From positions 434,001 through 498,000 of the forward strand of contig CAXYDD010000002.1 of NCBI GenBank assembly GCA_964276025.1: 64,000 nucleotides of DNA, written 5' to 3'. The notes beneath the pieces are model-generated. The model saw only the letters and a program-made list of their open reading frames with translations, did not search any database and had not been told where the DNA came from. A program made the position numbers and the translations under genes. Positions within the stretch are counted from its first letter, which is position 1. Every line of letters starts with the position of its first letter. Source of the stretch: Porticoccus sp964276025. Lineage in GTDB: Bacteria > Pseudomonadota > Gammaproteobacteria > Pseudomonadales > Porticoccaceae. Below, one piece after another: positions 1-7,871 of the stretch.

Positions 1-372
1 GTTGCATTGCCTCTTTTCGTATCTGGCCTGCGGCCTCGCGATGTTGGAAGAAGGGTCAGAGCTGCGCTTGATAAAGTAGGTTTATCTGGTAAAGAAAAAA
101 TGAATCCAATTATGCTTTCAGGTGGCGAACAGCAACGGCTTGGAATAGCAAGAGCTGTTGTACATAAGCCAAAAATCTTACTAGCCGATGAGCCTACTGG
201 GAACCTTGATCCGCAGCTATCTGAAGAAATCATGAGTGTTCTTAATAAATTTTGCGAAGCTGGATCAACAGTTTTAGTTGCTTCACATGATTTAGAGCTT
301 GTATCTTCGATAGCGCAACGTTTGTTGAGATTAGAAAAAGGTTTTTTAGTAGAGGATAAAAAGACCTTATGA
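1..372 (+). CDS. ftsE: Cell division ATP-binding protein FtsE (3' part only)
   Basis: This is the C-terminal 123 codons of an ABC ATPase; the reading frame is open at base 1, so the 5' part lies outside the window. It shows the ABC signature LSGGEQQRLGIARA, the Walker B stretch ILLADEPTGNLD and the H-loop in VLVASHD. FtsE is the cytoplasmic ATPase of the FtsEX complex, which works at the divisome and controls septal peptidoglycan hydrolases. The gene overlaps ftsX by four bases (ATGA), which supports translational coupling and the FtsE rather than general transporter assignment. Confidence 0.95.
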   Translation, partial: VALPLFVSGLRPRDVGRRVRAALDKVGLSGKEKMNPIMLSGGEQQRLGIARAVVHKPKILLADEPTGNLDPQLSEEIMSVLNKFCEAGSTVLVASHDLELVSSIAQRLLRLEKGFLVEDKKTL

Positions 373-1379
373 TCCAGAACCGTAGAAGGAAAAATGAAAG
401 TAAAAGCTCCTTAAGTTTGCTATCTAGCGATGATGTTAATAAAAAAACACTCATTAATAGGATTCAAAGTTATTTCTATAGCCATCATTTAGCTTTTAGT
501 AGTGCAACAAGCAGGATTAGTTCCCTACCTTTTCAATCTTTGAGTATATCTCTGGTAGTAGCCATAGCTTTGAGTTTACCCGCAGGTTTTTATGTTGCGG
601 TAACTAATCTTCAAAAAATAGTAAATGTAACTGATAGCTCAAATACGATTACAGTATTTTTGAAAACCACAGCTACCCAGCCTCAAATCGAGTTATTAAA
701 AGAAAAAGTAAGCTTAGACGAGGGTATTGAGGTTATTAAATATATATCAAGTCAACAAGGCCTTGATGAATTCCGTGCCGAGTCTGGTTTCGGCGATGTA
801 CTGAAGATGTTAGATGAAAATCCATTACCACCAGTTTTTCTTATCGAGCCAGATAGAGACATTCAAAATAATTCTGAACTTATAAAAAAACTAGTTACTA
901 GATTAAAAAAAGAACATCTCATAGAAAATATTCAGATTGACATGATGTGGCTTAAGAGGTTGCAAGCAATATTATTAGTTAGCGAAAGATTGTCGTTCAT
1001 GCTTGGAGTGATTCTTGCTTTTGGGGTTTTATTAATTATCAGTAACGCAGTTGCACTCTCTCTTGATAGTAAAAGTGAAGAGGTTATTGTAATAAAGCTT
1101 GTAGGTGGAACCAACGCTTATGTTCGTAGACCATTTTTATATACAGGCCTTTGCTATGGGTCATTTGGTGGAATTTTGTCGTGGATTTTTATAGCTATTG
1201 CTGTTTACTGGTTATCGATCCCTATAGAAAAACTCTCCGCGCTATATCAAAGCTCAATAGAATTAGAGGGCTTGGGTTTTTTTGGATTGATCTCACTCAT
1301 ATCAATAGGAGTAAGCCTCGGCCTATTAGGAGCCTGGTTAGCAGTTACTAGACAGCTGTCAGCTATAGAACCTAAATAA
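369..1379 (+). CDS. ftsX: Cell division protein FtsX
   Basis: Membrane partner of FtsE, 336 residues. The layout is that of FtsX: a cytoplasmic N-terminus, a first membrane segment at about residues 57-81, a large periplasmic loop (about 82-205) that in the family contacts amidase activators such as EnvC, and three further membrane segments (about 207-230, 255-282, 300-325) in an FtsX/MacB-type permease domain. The start overlaps the ftsE stop. rpoH follows about 100 bases downstream, the ftsE-ftsX-rpoH order common in gammaproteobacteria. Confidence 0.95.
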   Translation: MIQNRRRKNESKSSLSLLSSDDVNKKTLINRIQSYFYSHHLAFSSATSRISSLPFQSLSISLVVAIALSLPAGFYVAVTNLQKIVNVTDSSNTITVFLKTTATQPQIELLKEKVSLDEGIEVIKYISSQQGLDEFRAESGFGDVLKMLDENPLPPVFLIEPDRDIQNNSELIKKLVTRLKKEHLIENIQIDMMWLKRLQAILLVSERLSFMLGVILAFGVLLIISNAVALSLDSKSEEVIVIKLVGGTNAYVRRPFLYTGLCYGSFGGILSWIFIAIAVYWLSIPIEKLSALYQSSIELEGLGFFGLISLISIGVSLGLLGAWLAVTRQLSAIEPK

Positions 1380-1385
1380 TTTTTA

Positions 1386-1415
1386 TTGATTTAAAACAGT
1401 TAGTTATGTTATATT
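1386..1415 (+). promoter_or_regulatory. Possible sigma-70 promoter for rpoH
   Basis: TTGATT (1386-1391) and TATATT (1410-1415) are separated by 18 bases, about 65 bases upstream of the rpoH start. The fit is fair, but the region is very A+T-rich and chance matches are likely. Confidence 0.3.
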
Positions 1416-1480
1416 AATAAGTATACAGTAATTTAAATTAAAGCTTTTTAGATAGCTGACCCTATATTTTTGAGATTATT

Positions 1481-2332
1481 ATGAGTAAAAATTTACAACT
1501 TTTAGACTGGATGGCTCCTGGAGCAAATATCTCTGCATATATACAGGGAGCCAACGCGATCGCTCTACTCTCTGCTGAGGAAGAGCATTCACTCGCTGAG
1601 GATCTATATTACAATGAGGATCTTGATGCTGCGAGAAGATTAGTTATGTCTCATCTTCGCTTTGTTGTATATATTGCTCGATCTTATAATGGTTACGGTC
1701 TCCCTTTGGGAGATCTTATCCAAGAAGGAAATGTAGGCTTAATGAAAGCAGTTAAGCGTTTTAATCCTGAAAAAAACGTGCGCTTAGTTTCTTATGCGGT
1801 ACATTGGGTTAAAGCTGAAATACATGAGTATGTCCTAAGAAATTGGCGCATAGTTAAAGTTGCCACAACAAAAGCTCAAAGAAAATTATTCTTTAATCTA
1901 CGTGGTGCAAAAAAGAATTTATCGTGGCTAACTAATAGTGAAGCCAAAGCAATAGCTGAGGATCTAGGAGTAGATGTTTCTCAAGTTATGGAAATGGAGA
2001 AACGTCTTTCAAGCCATGATGAGTGTTTTGATTTTTCTTCAGACGAAGAAGATAGCACTTATCAAGCACCCGCTCTCTATTTGGAGGATAAAGAAGCTGA
2101 TCCAGCTACACTGGTTGAGTCTGCAGAGGCAAAAAATAACAGCCATAATCTTATGACCGAAGCATTAGATAAACTAGATGAGCGTAGTCGGGATATTATT
2201 ATGAGTCGCTGGCTAAAAGATGAAAAGGATACTTTGCATGAATTAGCAGATAGATATAACGTTTCTGCGGAACGAATAAGACAGCTCGAAAAAAATGCAA
2301 TGAAAAAAGTCCGTATGACAATGGTAGCCTGA
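1481..2332 (+). CDS. rpoH: RNA polymerase sigma factor RpoH (sigma-32)
   Basis: Heat-shock sigma factor of 283 residues, the usual length. Region 2 is typical (DLIQEGNVGLMKAVKRFNP, residues 78-96, then the stretch to about 125) and it carries the RpoH-specific box QRKLFFNLR at residues 133-141, which separates it from RpoD and RpoS. Region 4 has a helix-turn-helix near residues 245-275 (HELADRYNVSAERIRQLE). It directs core RNA polymerase to chaperone and protease genes. It follows ftsX and ends in a strong terminator, so it is probably also transcribed alone. No convincing Shine-Dalgarno is seen beyond a weak GAG, which is consistent with, but does not show, the translational control known for rpoH mRNA. 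Confidence 0.97.
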   Translation: MSKNLQLLDWMAPGANISAYIQGANAIALLSAEEEHSLAEDLYYNEDLDAARRLVMSHLRFVVYIARSYNGYGLPLGDLIQEGNVGLMKAVKRFNPEKNVRLVSYAVHWVKAEIHEYVLRNWRIVKVATTKAQRKLFFNLRGAKKNLSWLTNSEAKAIAEDLGVDVSQVMEMEKRLSSHDECFDFSSDEEDSTYQAPALYLEDKEADPATLVESAEAKNNSHNLMTEALDKLDERSRDIIMSRWLKDEKDTLHELADRYNVSAERIRQLEKNAMKKVRMTMVA

Positions 2333-2361
2333 TTTTCAATAAACTGTATGCTTGAAAATAG

Positions 2362-2385
2362 CCGCACATTGTGCGGTTTTTTTTT
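2362..2385 (+). terminator. Rho-independent terminator after rpoH
   Basis: Stem CCGCAC/GTGCGG with a 3-base loop (2362-2376) followed by nine T (2377-2385), about 30 bases after the rpoH stop. Confidence 0.9.
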
Positions 2386-2432
2386 AATAATTTTGATCAT
2401 CTCCATTAGCTAACTAAAAAAAGAAGCTCGAA

Positions 2433-2828
2433 ATGAAAATATTGGCAGGTATTACAGCTATACTAGGTTTCCTTGCCGTTGCACTAGGGGCTTTTGGGGC
2501 ACATGCACTCAAAAATAGTGTTTCCCCAGAAATGATTGATGTCTGGAAAACCGCTGTTCAGTATCAGATGTTTCATGTATTGGCATTATTATCAGTAATT
2601 CTTTTGGAGCATCGAGAACACACAGCCCAATGGCAAATTATTGGCTGGTTTTTCGTAGTAGGATGTATTGTTTTTTCAGGTAGTCTCTATTTATTAGTAA
2701 TTAGTGAAATTAAACTTTTTGGTATGATCACTCCAATAGGCGGAAGTGTGCTCTTAATTGGCTGGCTACTCCTTTTCTTTTCTTTAATAAAAGATTCACA
2801 GAATAATAAATATCATCGCCCTGATTGA
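2433..2828 (+). CDS. DUF423 family inner-membrane protein
   Basis: A 131-residue hydrophobic protein matching the DUF423 (YgdD-like) family in length and in the N-terminal pattern ITAILGFLAVALGAFGAHAL followed by a YQMFHVLALL segment. Four membrane segments are apparent. The function of the family is not established. It lies between the rpoH terminator and trmB; trmB begins 33 bases after its stop, so the two may be co-transcribed. Confidence 0.85.
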   Translation: MKILAGITAILGFLAVALGAFGAHALKNSVSPEMIDVWKTAVQYQMFHVLALLSVILLEHREHTAQWQIIGWFFVVGCIVFSGSLYLLVISEIKLFGMITPIGGSVLLIGWLLLFFSLIKDSQNNKYHRPD

Positions 2829-2861
2829 TGTAACAAAAAAGATATTATGGAGCGACTATAG

Positions 2862-3560
2862 TTGGAAAATTTTAAACCTGAATTCAAGAAAAAATCTATA
2901 CGAAGTTATGTTTTACGAACTGGGCGGATGACAGACCGACAAAGATTTGCCTTCGATCAATATTGGACAAATTATGGCGCAAGTCTTCATGATGGCCTAT
3001 TTGACTCTAGCCTTCAGTTTGGACGAAATGCTCCTCAAGTTTTAGAAATCGGGTTTGGGATGGGGGAGTCGTTGTTCAAAATGACTCAACTTGAACCAGA
3101 CAAAGATTTCATAGGTATTGAAGTACACTCACCTGGCGTGGGACGATTGATTAATAATGCTGGAGAACATTCATTACGAAATCTGAAAGTGTATATGGCT
3201 GATGCAAAAGATGTCCTAGAAGATTGTATTGTTGACAAAAGCCTTCATCGTATACAAATATATTTTCCTGATCCATGGCATAAGAAAAAACATAACAAGC
3301 GTCGTTTAATACAATCAGAATTCATAGATTTTTTAAGATTAAAAATAGAGATAGGAGGCATGATCCATTTAGCTACAGATTGGGCACATTACGCAGAGCA
3401 GATGTTACAAGTGATGGAGGATGCTCAAGGCTATAAGAACTTAGCTGGCCAAGGTAATTACTCATTAAGACCAAACTTTCGTCCAATCACTAAATTTGAA
3501 TCTAGAGGAAAAAGATTGGGCCATGAAGTTTGGGATCTTTTGTATACTCGAACTTCATAG
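2862..3560 (+). CDS. trmB: tRNA (guanine-N7-)-methyltransferase TrmB
   Basis: SAM-dependent enzyme that makes m7G46 in the variable loop of tRNAs. At 232 residues it has the SAM-binding glycine motif VLEIGFGMGESL (about residues 63-74) and the TrmB-specific catalytic stretch YFPDPWHKKKHNKRR (about 135-149), plus the C-terminal TKFESRG motif. The start is a TTG preceded by GGAG about nine bases upstream; no better ATG exists in frame. Confidence 0.96.
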   Translation: MENFKPEFKKKSIRSYVLRTGRMTDRQRFAFDQYWTNYGASLHDGLFDSSLQFGRNAPQVLEIGFGMGESLFKMTQLEPDKDFIGIEVHSPGVGRLINNAGEHSLRNLKVYMADAKDVLEDCIVDKSLHRIQIYFPDPWHKKKHNKRRLIQSEFIDFLRLKIEIGGMIHLATDWAHYAEQMLQVMEDAQGYKNLAGQGNYSLRPNFRPITKFESRGKRLGHEVWDLLYTRTS

Positions 3561-3626
3561 GTTATTGTAGATATCAAACAGGCTTGGGCCTCACGTTAAA
3601 AGCTGATAATTAGCAGGAGATATATT

Positions 3627-4289
3627 TTGGAAAAAAAAGTGGCCGTGATTTTGTCTGGTTGTGGAGTTTATGATGGCTCGGAAATTTATGAAGTAGTCAT
3701 CACACTCTTATACCTTGATAAAATAGGAGTAAAAGTACAGTGCTTTGCCCCAGATATACCGCAAATGCACGTCGTAAACCATATTACTGGAGATATTATC
3801 AAAAGTGATGAAAGGAATGTACTAACTGAGTCTGCTCGATTGGCTCGAGGTGATATAAAAAATTTATCTGAGGCTAATATGATAGATTTCGATGCAGTCA
3901 TCATACCTGGTGGTTTTGGTGCTGCAAAAAACTTGTCTGATTTTGCAATTAAAGGTTCAGATTTATCAATAAATAAAGACTTAAAGTGCTTTATCCAAGA
4001 GATGCATAAGGCCAAAAAACCCATAGGAGCTATGTGTATTGCTCCAGCTATGGTGGGAGTGTTGCTTGGTAAGGGGGTTATTTTTACGATTGGTGATGAC
4101 AAGTCTACCGCTAGATCTATTGAAAAAACTGGAGCTATTCATCAAAATTGTAACGTTAATGAAATATGTATCGACGAAAAAAATCTATTAATAACAACTC
4201 CCGCTTACATGTTAGCAAATAATATGAGTGAGGCAGCAGTTGGCATTGAAAAACTAGTTTTAGCTGTCTGCAAAAGAATAAAAAGTTGA
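3627..4289 (+). CDS. elbB: Isoprenoid biosynthesis glyoxalase ElbB
   Basis: Class-I glutamine amidotransferase-like / DJ-1 superfamily protein of 220 residues. The N-terminus VAVILSGCGVYDGSEIYE and the central IIPGGFGAAKNLSDFA are diagnostic of ElbB, and the nucleophile-elbow cysteine lies in GAMCIAPAM (about residue 137). ElbB has glyoxalase activity in E. coli and was linked to isoprenoid synthesis genetically; its physiological role is unsettled. It starts at a TTG six bases after AGGAG. Confidence 0.93.
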   Translation: MEKKVAVILSGCGVYDGSEIYEVVITLLYLDKIGVKVQCFAPDIPQMHVVNHITGDIIKSDERNVLTESARLARGDIKNLSEANMIDFDAVIIPGGFGAAKNLSDFAIKGSDLSINKDLKCFIQEMHKAKKPIGAMCIAPAMVGVLLGKGVIFTIGDDKSTARSIEKTGAIHQNCNVNEICIDEKNLLITTPAYMLANNMSEAAVGIEKLVLAVCKRIKS

Positions 4290-4302
4290 GAAGCTATATA
4301 AT

Positions 4303-4803
4303 TTGAGTCGTATGATAAGTTACAAAGCAAATAATTTTTGGTCGTACTCACAAATACAATACTCTCAACCGGGTGTTAAAGAGTATTGTTTAAAATTGCA
4401 AAACACTTACGGAGGTAATGTCAATATATTACTATTTTGCAGTTGGCTTGGATGTTGTGGCATAAAAATCTCAACTAAAGATATTATTTTGGCAACTAGA
4501 ACTATTAAGCATTGGGATCTTAATGTTGTTCAATCCTTAAGAAGAGCTAGAAGATATTTCTCTGGATCATCAGCGGCAACAAAAAATAGCAATATTGTAA
4601 ATGCCCTTAAAAAATTAGAACTTACTTCAGAGAAATCTGTGCAAAATACTTTATGTGAATGGGCGCTTTTGCGGAACTTTAAGCCTAATACCGTAAAAGA
4701 TCCAAAATGGACAATAATCAATATTAATAAATACCTAGTTATTTTAGATGCACCAACTTTGTCAGAAAAAAATAAATTATTTACTCATGAAAATTTCACT
4801 TGA
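4303..4803 (+). CDS. TIGR02444/DUF2390 family protein, function unknown
   Basis: A 166-residue soluble protein whose opening (NFWSYSQIQYSQPGVKEYCLKLQ) and LLFCSWLG segment match the TIGR02444 (DUF2390) family of Pseudomonas-type bacteria. No catalytic motif can be seen. The start is ambiguous: TTG at 4303 or ATG at 4312, neither with a strong ribosome-binding site. It follows elbB by 13 bases and may be translated from the same mRNA. Confidence 0.75.
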   Translation: MSRMISYKANNFWSYSQIQYSQPGVKEYCLKLQNTYGGNVNILLFCSWLGCCGIKISTKDIILATRTIKHWDLNVVQSLRRARRYFSGSSAATKNSNIVNALKKLELTSEKSVQNTLCEWALLRNFKPNTVKDPKWTIININKYLVILDAPTLSEKNKLFTHENFT

Positions 4804-4878
4804 TTCAGTTTAAGCATGGGTTATCATGCGGCATCTTATAATTTCTTTGGTATGATTAGACAAAAAAAGGATAGTTTT

Positions 4879-5652
4879 ATGAAATCTGCTTACCTGGTCG
4901 CTCTTATCGTAGCAATTTTTAGTTTAATTGCATGCACTGAAAAACAAAACCCGATAGCTCTGGATACGAAAGTAAATGAGACATCTACAGTTAACGAAAT
5001 TGAATCTGAAATTCAGCTAAAGACAGATGTTGAGAAATTTAGTTATATAGTGGGTGGTGATGTAGGCCTTCAGTTTTTTCAGTCACAAACTAATATCGAT
5101 ATGGATGCCTTCACCCTTGGTATGCAGGATACACTAGATAATAAACGACCTAAATTATCTAAAAAGGAAGCAGAGAAAGCAGTAAAGAAATATTATGAGC
5201 AACAACAAAAAAAGGCTGCTGAATTTCAAGAAAAAGCAACAGCTATAGCAGAAGAAAACTTTAAAGAAGGCAAAGAATTTCTAGTAAAAAATGGTAAGAG
5301 AGATGGAGTTATTTCAAACGATAGTGGCTTACAATATAAAATAATTATTCCGGGCTCTGGGGCATCACCAAATTCAGATAGTGATGTTCTTGTTCATTAT
5401 AAAGGTACTTATGTAGATGGACGTGAATTTGATTCATCATCTCAGCATGATGGAGCAAAAGCTGTAAAAATAAACCTAAGTCAAGTTATTCCAGGCTGGA
5501 CTGAAGCTCTGCAACTCATGAAAGAGGGTGCTAAGTGGGAAATTTACCTACCACCGAATCTTGCTTATGGTGAAGCTGGCTCAATGCCTACAATTGAACC
5601 AATGACTACTCTTATTTTTGAAGTAGAGCTAGAACAAGTCATAGCTGAATAA
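4879..5652 (+). CDS. fkpA: FKBP-type peptidyl-prolyl isomerase, lipoprotein (FkpA/Mip-like)
   Basis: Periplasmic folding helper of 257 residues. I chose the ATG at 4879 because AAGGAT lies just upstream and the product then opens with a lipoprotein signal ending in the lipobox LIAC (Cys19). An N-terminal FKBP dimerisation domain (about residues 38-130, with a lysine/glutamate/glutamine-rich helix) precedes a C-terminal FKBP fold (VLVHYKGTYVDGREFDSS, then VIPGWTEALQLMKEGAKW and LAYGE), which catalyses proline cis-trans isomerisation. An upstream in-frame ATG at 4816 would bury the lipoprotein signal and is unlikely. Confidence 0.9.
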   Translation: MKSAYLVALIVAIFSLIACTEKQNPIALDTKVNETSTVNEIESEIQLKTDVEKFSYIVGGDVGLQFFQSQTNIDMDAFTLGMQDTLDNKRPKLSKKEAEKAVKKYYEQQQKKAAEFQEKATAIAEENFKEGKEFLVKNGKRDGVISNDSGLQYKIIIPGSGASPNSDSDVLVHYKGTYVDGREFDSSSQHDGAKAVKINLSQVIPGWTEALQLMKEGAKWEIYLPPNLAYGEAGSMPTIEPMTTLIFEVELEQVIAE

Positions 5653-5660
5653 TATTATTC

Positions 5661-6374
5661 TTATTGATTAACAATAAGTAACATAAGATACGGCAAAACT
5701 ATTGCAGTTATCACTCCTGTCATCCCAAGACCGAGCACTGCGAATGAGCCGCACCTTTGACTTATTTTAAATGCTTTGGCGCTTCCTATGGCATGTGCAG
5801 AGATCCCAAGGATATAACCTTTTATACGGTCATCTTGTATGTTTAATATTTTAAATATAACAGGCCCAAAAATTATACCCATTATTCCAGTTACCACTAC
5901 TATTCCTGTTGTCATACTTGGATCTCCTCCAATCTTTTCAGCGATACGAAGTGCTATTGGAGTTGTTACAGATTTAGGAGCAAGTGATGTTAGAACGTTT
6001 ATTTCTACACCCAAAGCAAATGCGACCCCTAGTGCACTTAAGCTAGCAAAAAAGGCACTAAATATTAAAGTTAAAATTAAGGGTTTAAATATTTCTTTGA
6101 AATGCTTCAGTTGCTTATACAAAGGTATCGCTAATGCAACGATCGCTGTATCCAGAAAAAAATAAAATGGTTTATTTGCAAATCGATAAGAGTGATAGTC
6201 AACTTCCATTGAAGTAAGGATAATATATACCAAAAATGCACTCATAATCATGGGGTGTAATAAGATATGGAAAAAAGAATCGCTAAGAGTAGTTTTTGAA
6301 AGCCAGAAAGTTAAACTAAAAACTACAATAGTTAAAGCACAAAGAATAATTATGTTTATTGTCTCCATAATCAT
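5661..6374 (-). CDS. lrgB: LrgB/CidB family membrane protein
   Basis: A 237-residue polytopic membrane protein with the conserved LrgB stretch LAPKSVTTPIALRIAEKIGG (about residues 131-150) and the C-terminal GTAKA-like region, here GSAKAFKISQ. LrgAB/CidAB proteins are holin-antiholin-like and have been tied to murein hydrolase control and to transport of pyruvate or related metabolites. The start overlaps the lrgA stop by four bases, so the two are coupled. It converges on fkpA with only eight bases between stops. Confidence 0.88.
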   Translation of the reverse strand: MIMETINIIILCALTIVVFSLTFWLSKTTLSDSFFHILLHPMIMSAFLVYIILTSMEVDYHSYRFANKPFYFFLDTAIVALAIPLYKQLKHFKEIFKPLILTLIFSAFFASLSALGVAFALGVEINVLTSLAPKSVTTPIALRIAEKIGGDPSMTTGIVVVTGIMGIIFGPVIFKILNIQDDRIKGYILGISAHAIGSAKAFKISQRCGSFAVLGLGMTGVITAIVLPYLMLLIVNQ

Positions 6375-6736
6375 CTATCTGTTTTAATTTTTTGATCATA
6401 CCTTATAAGAAAATATTTCATTATAAGACTACCGAGGTATATCGTTAAAAGTGTAGATATGAAAATACTTGCTAATATGTATAACCATATATTCAAATCT
6501 TCCTTTATTAGATATAAACATCCTACACATGAAGGAATTAAGAATAGATATAGAAAGCGAATTACTAAATCTGAAGATGCCTCAATCCAGACAGGAGTTT
6601 TAATACTTGTAGCCTGAAGGGCTACAAAAAGTATTAACATACCAATAACAGATGAAGGTATTGGTAAATCCCCTAAATAGACAACGCACTCGCCGATACC
6701 CTGAAAAGTCAGTAATACTAAAATTCCTTTCAGCAT
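6371..6736 (-). CDS. lrgA: CidA/LrgA family membrane protein
   Basis: A 121-residue protein with four membrane segments and the family core LPIPSSVIGMLILFVAL (about residues 25-41), where LPIPGPVIGM is usual. It is the presumed holin-like partner of LrgB downstream. It overlaps dsbB by seven bases, so dsbB, lrgA and lrgB form one minus-strand operon. No LytTR or LysR regulator is next to it, unlike many cid/lrg loci. Confidence 0.88.
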   Translation of the reverse strand: MLKGILVLLTFQGIGECVVYLGDLPIPSSVIGMLILFVALQATSIKTPVWIEASSDLVIRFLYLFLIPSCVGCLYLIKEDLNIWLYILASIFISTLLTIYLGSLIMKYFLIRYDQKIKTDR

Positions 6737-7215
6737 GTTTTATTATTTCTAATAATTTTCAGCACAGATAGAGTGGCAATAGCTATAAAGCATATCAAAG
6801 TCCAACCGGGAATACTTAGACTTATAAATGTCCACTGAATAGCTGCGCAATTTCCATCGCCTTGAATCAAAATTTTTATAGCCTCACCAAAGTTAAATGT
6901 ATCAAACAGGTAGTCTGCTGGTGGCCCACATGCAGGAATTTTCTCAGGTGGAAGACTTTGAAGCCATAATTGCTTTGAGGCAAAATAACCACCAATAATT
7001 GCACTAAGAGCTATCATTGATCCATAGATTCTAGGGCCTCTGTTATGAATAAATGCTAATAATGAAAATAAACCAATGATCGCTATAAAAAATCTTTGAG
7101 TAACACAAAGATAACACGGGCTTAACCCCATTATATATTGCATATAAAAGGCAACCCCAAGAAGAGAAATGCAGGCTATAAAAATTAAAAAATCTATCTT
7201 TCTTTCACTTGCCAT
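6730..7215 (-). CDS. dsbB: Disulfide bond formation protein DsbB
   Basis: Inner-membrane quinone reductase that reoxidises DsbA. The 161-residue protein has four membrane segments and both redox pairs: Cys34-Cys37 in SPCYLCVTQR (quinone side) and Cys96/Cys123 in the second periplasmic loop (PACGPPADY, GDGNCAAIQ). It is the first gene of the dsbB-lrgA-lrgB cluster; its dsbA partner is not in this window. Confidence 0.95.
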   Translation of the reverse strand: MASERKIDFLIFIACISLLGVAFYMQYIMGLSPCYLCVTQRFFIAIIGLFSLLAFIHNRGPRIYGSMIALSAIIGGYFASKQLWLQSLPPEKIPACGPPADYLFDTFNFGEAIKILIQGDGNCAAIQWTFISLSIPGWTLICFIAIATLSVLKIIRNNKTC

Positions 7216-7395
7216 GCTGTGCCTACATTTGTATAAAATATTAAACCTAGATACTTTACAAAACTTTGTGCTAGGCCTAGTGGATTACAGTCGCATAGTG
7301 TGTAGAATACATAAATACACACCATATTATAATGGATATTTTATTGGCAAACTTAAAATATTTTATATGCTCACAATAAAAAAGGATTTTAGCTG

Positions 7396-7866
7396 ATGGT
7401 CAGAATTGTTTGTTTCGTTATTTCGCTGGTATTTTTTATAGTGCCAAGTTTTGTTGCACCTGCCTCTTCTTACGCAAGCTTGATGCCTGGAGGTTCACCC
7501 ACTGGAATGAGTGGTGCGCACAATAAAAATACTAGATCAATGACGCATGTTGATAAAAAATTCAAACAGGGAAAATTAATTTATAAAGGTATGGATAAGA
7601 AAATTGGTAGACAGAAATGGTGTTTAAAAGTGGAAGGTAAGCTAGTTAAACTGAATATCTTTAATTTGTGGAAAACATATAAATTATTTAGGGGTGTAAC
7701 AACAGATTATTTCGTTGATAGTTTTTATGTTTGTGACAGACCAGAAAATACTGCTTTCGAGTTAATAGGGAAACAAAATATGCAAAGAGTGGTCTACTAT
7801 CTCGATAGGAGATTTAAGCTTTATTTGACCGAGCGTTCGAGTGCATATCTTTATAAAAAGGGTTAA
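7396..7866 (+). CDS. Small exported protein, function unknown
   Basis: I do not recognise this 156-residue protein. It has a clear Sec signal peptide (hydrophobic residues 3-20, probable cleavage after PASSYA near residue 27), a short Gly/Ser/Met-rich stretch, then a basic mature domain rich in Lys, Arg, Tyr and Phe with two cysteines (in RQKWCLKVEG and SFYVCDRPEN) that could form a disulfide in the periplasm. AAGGA lies ten bases before the ATG. It is divergent from dsbB and convergent with gshA (five bases between stops). Confidence 0.75.
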   Translation: MVRIVCFVISLVFFIVPSFVAPASSYASLMPGGSPTGMSGAHNKNTRSMTHVDKKFKQGKLIYKGMDKKIGRQKWCLKVEGKLVKLNIFNLWKTYKLFRGVTTDYFVDSFYVCDRPENTAFELIGKQNMQRVVYYLDRRFKLYLTERSSAYLYKKG

Positions 7867-7871
7867 TAGAC

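Noticed and set aside
7169..7396. 75-codon frame between dsbB and the exported-protein gene
   Set aside because: It begins inside dsbB on the opposite strand, has no ribosome-binding site, and its sequence looks like translated intergenic DNA.
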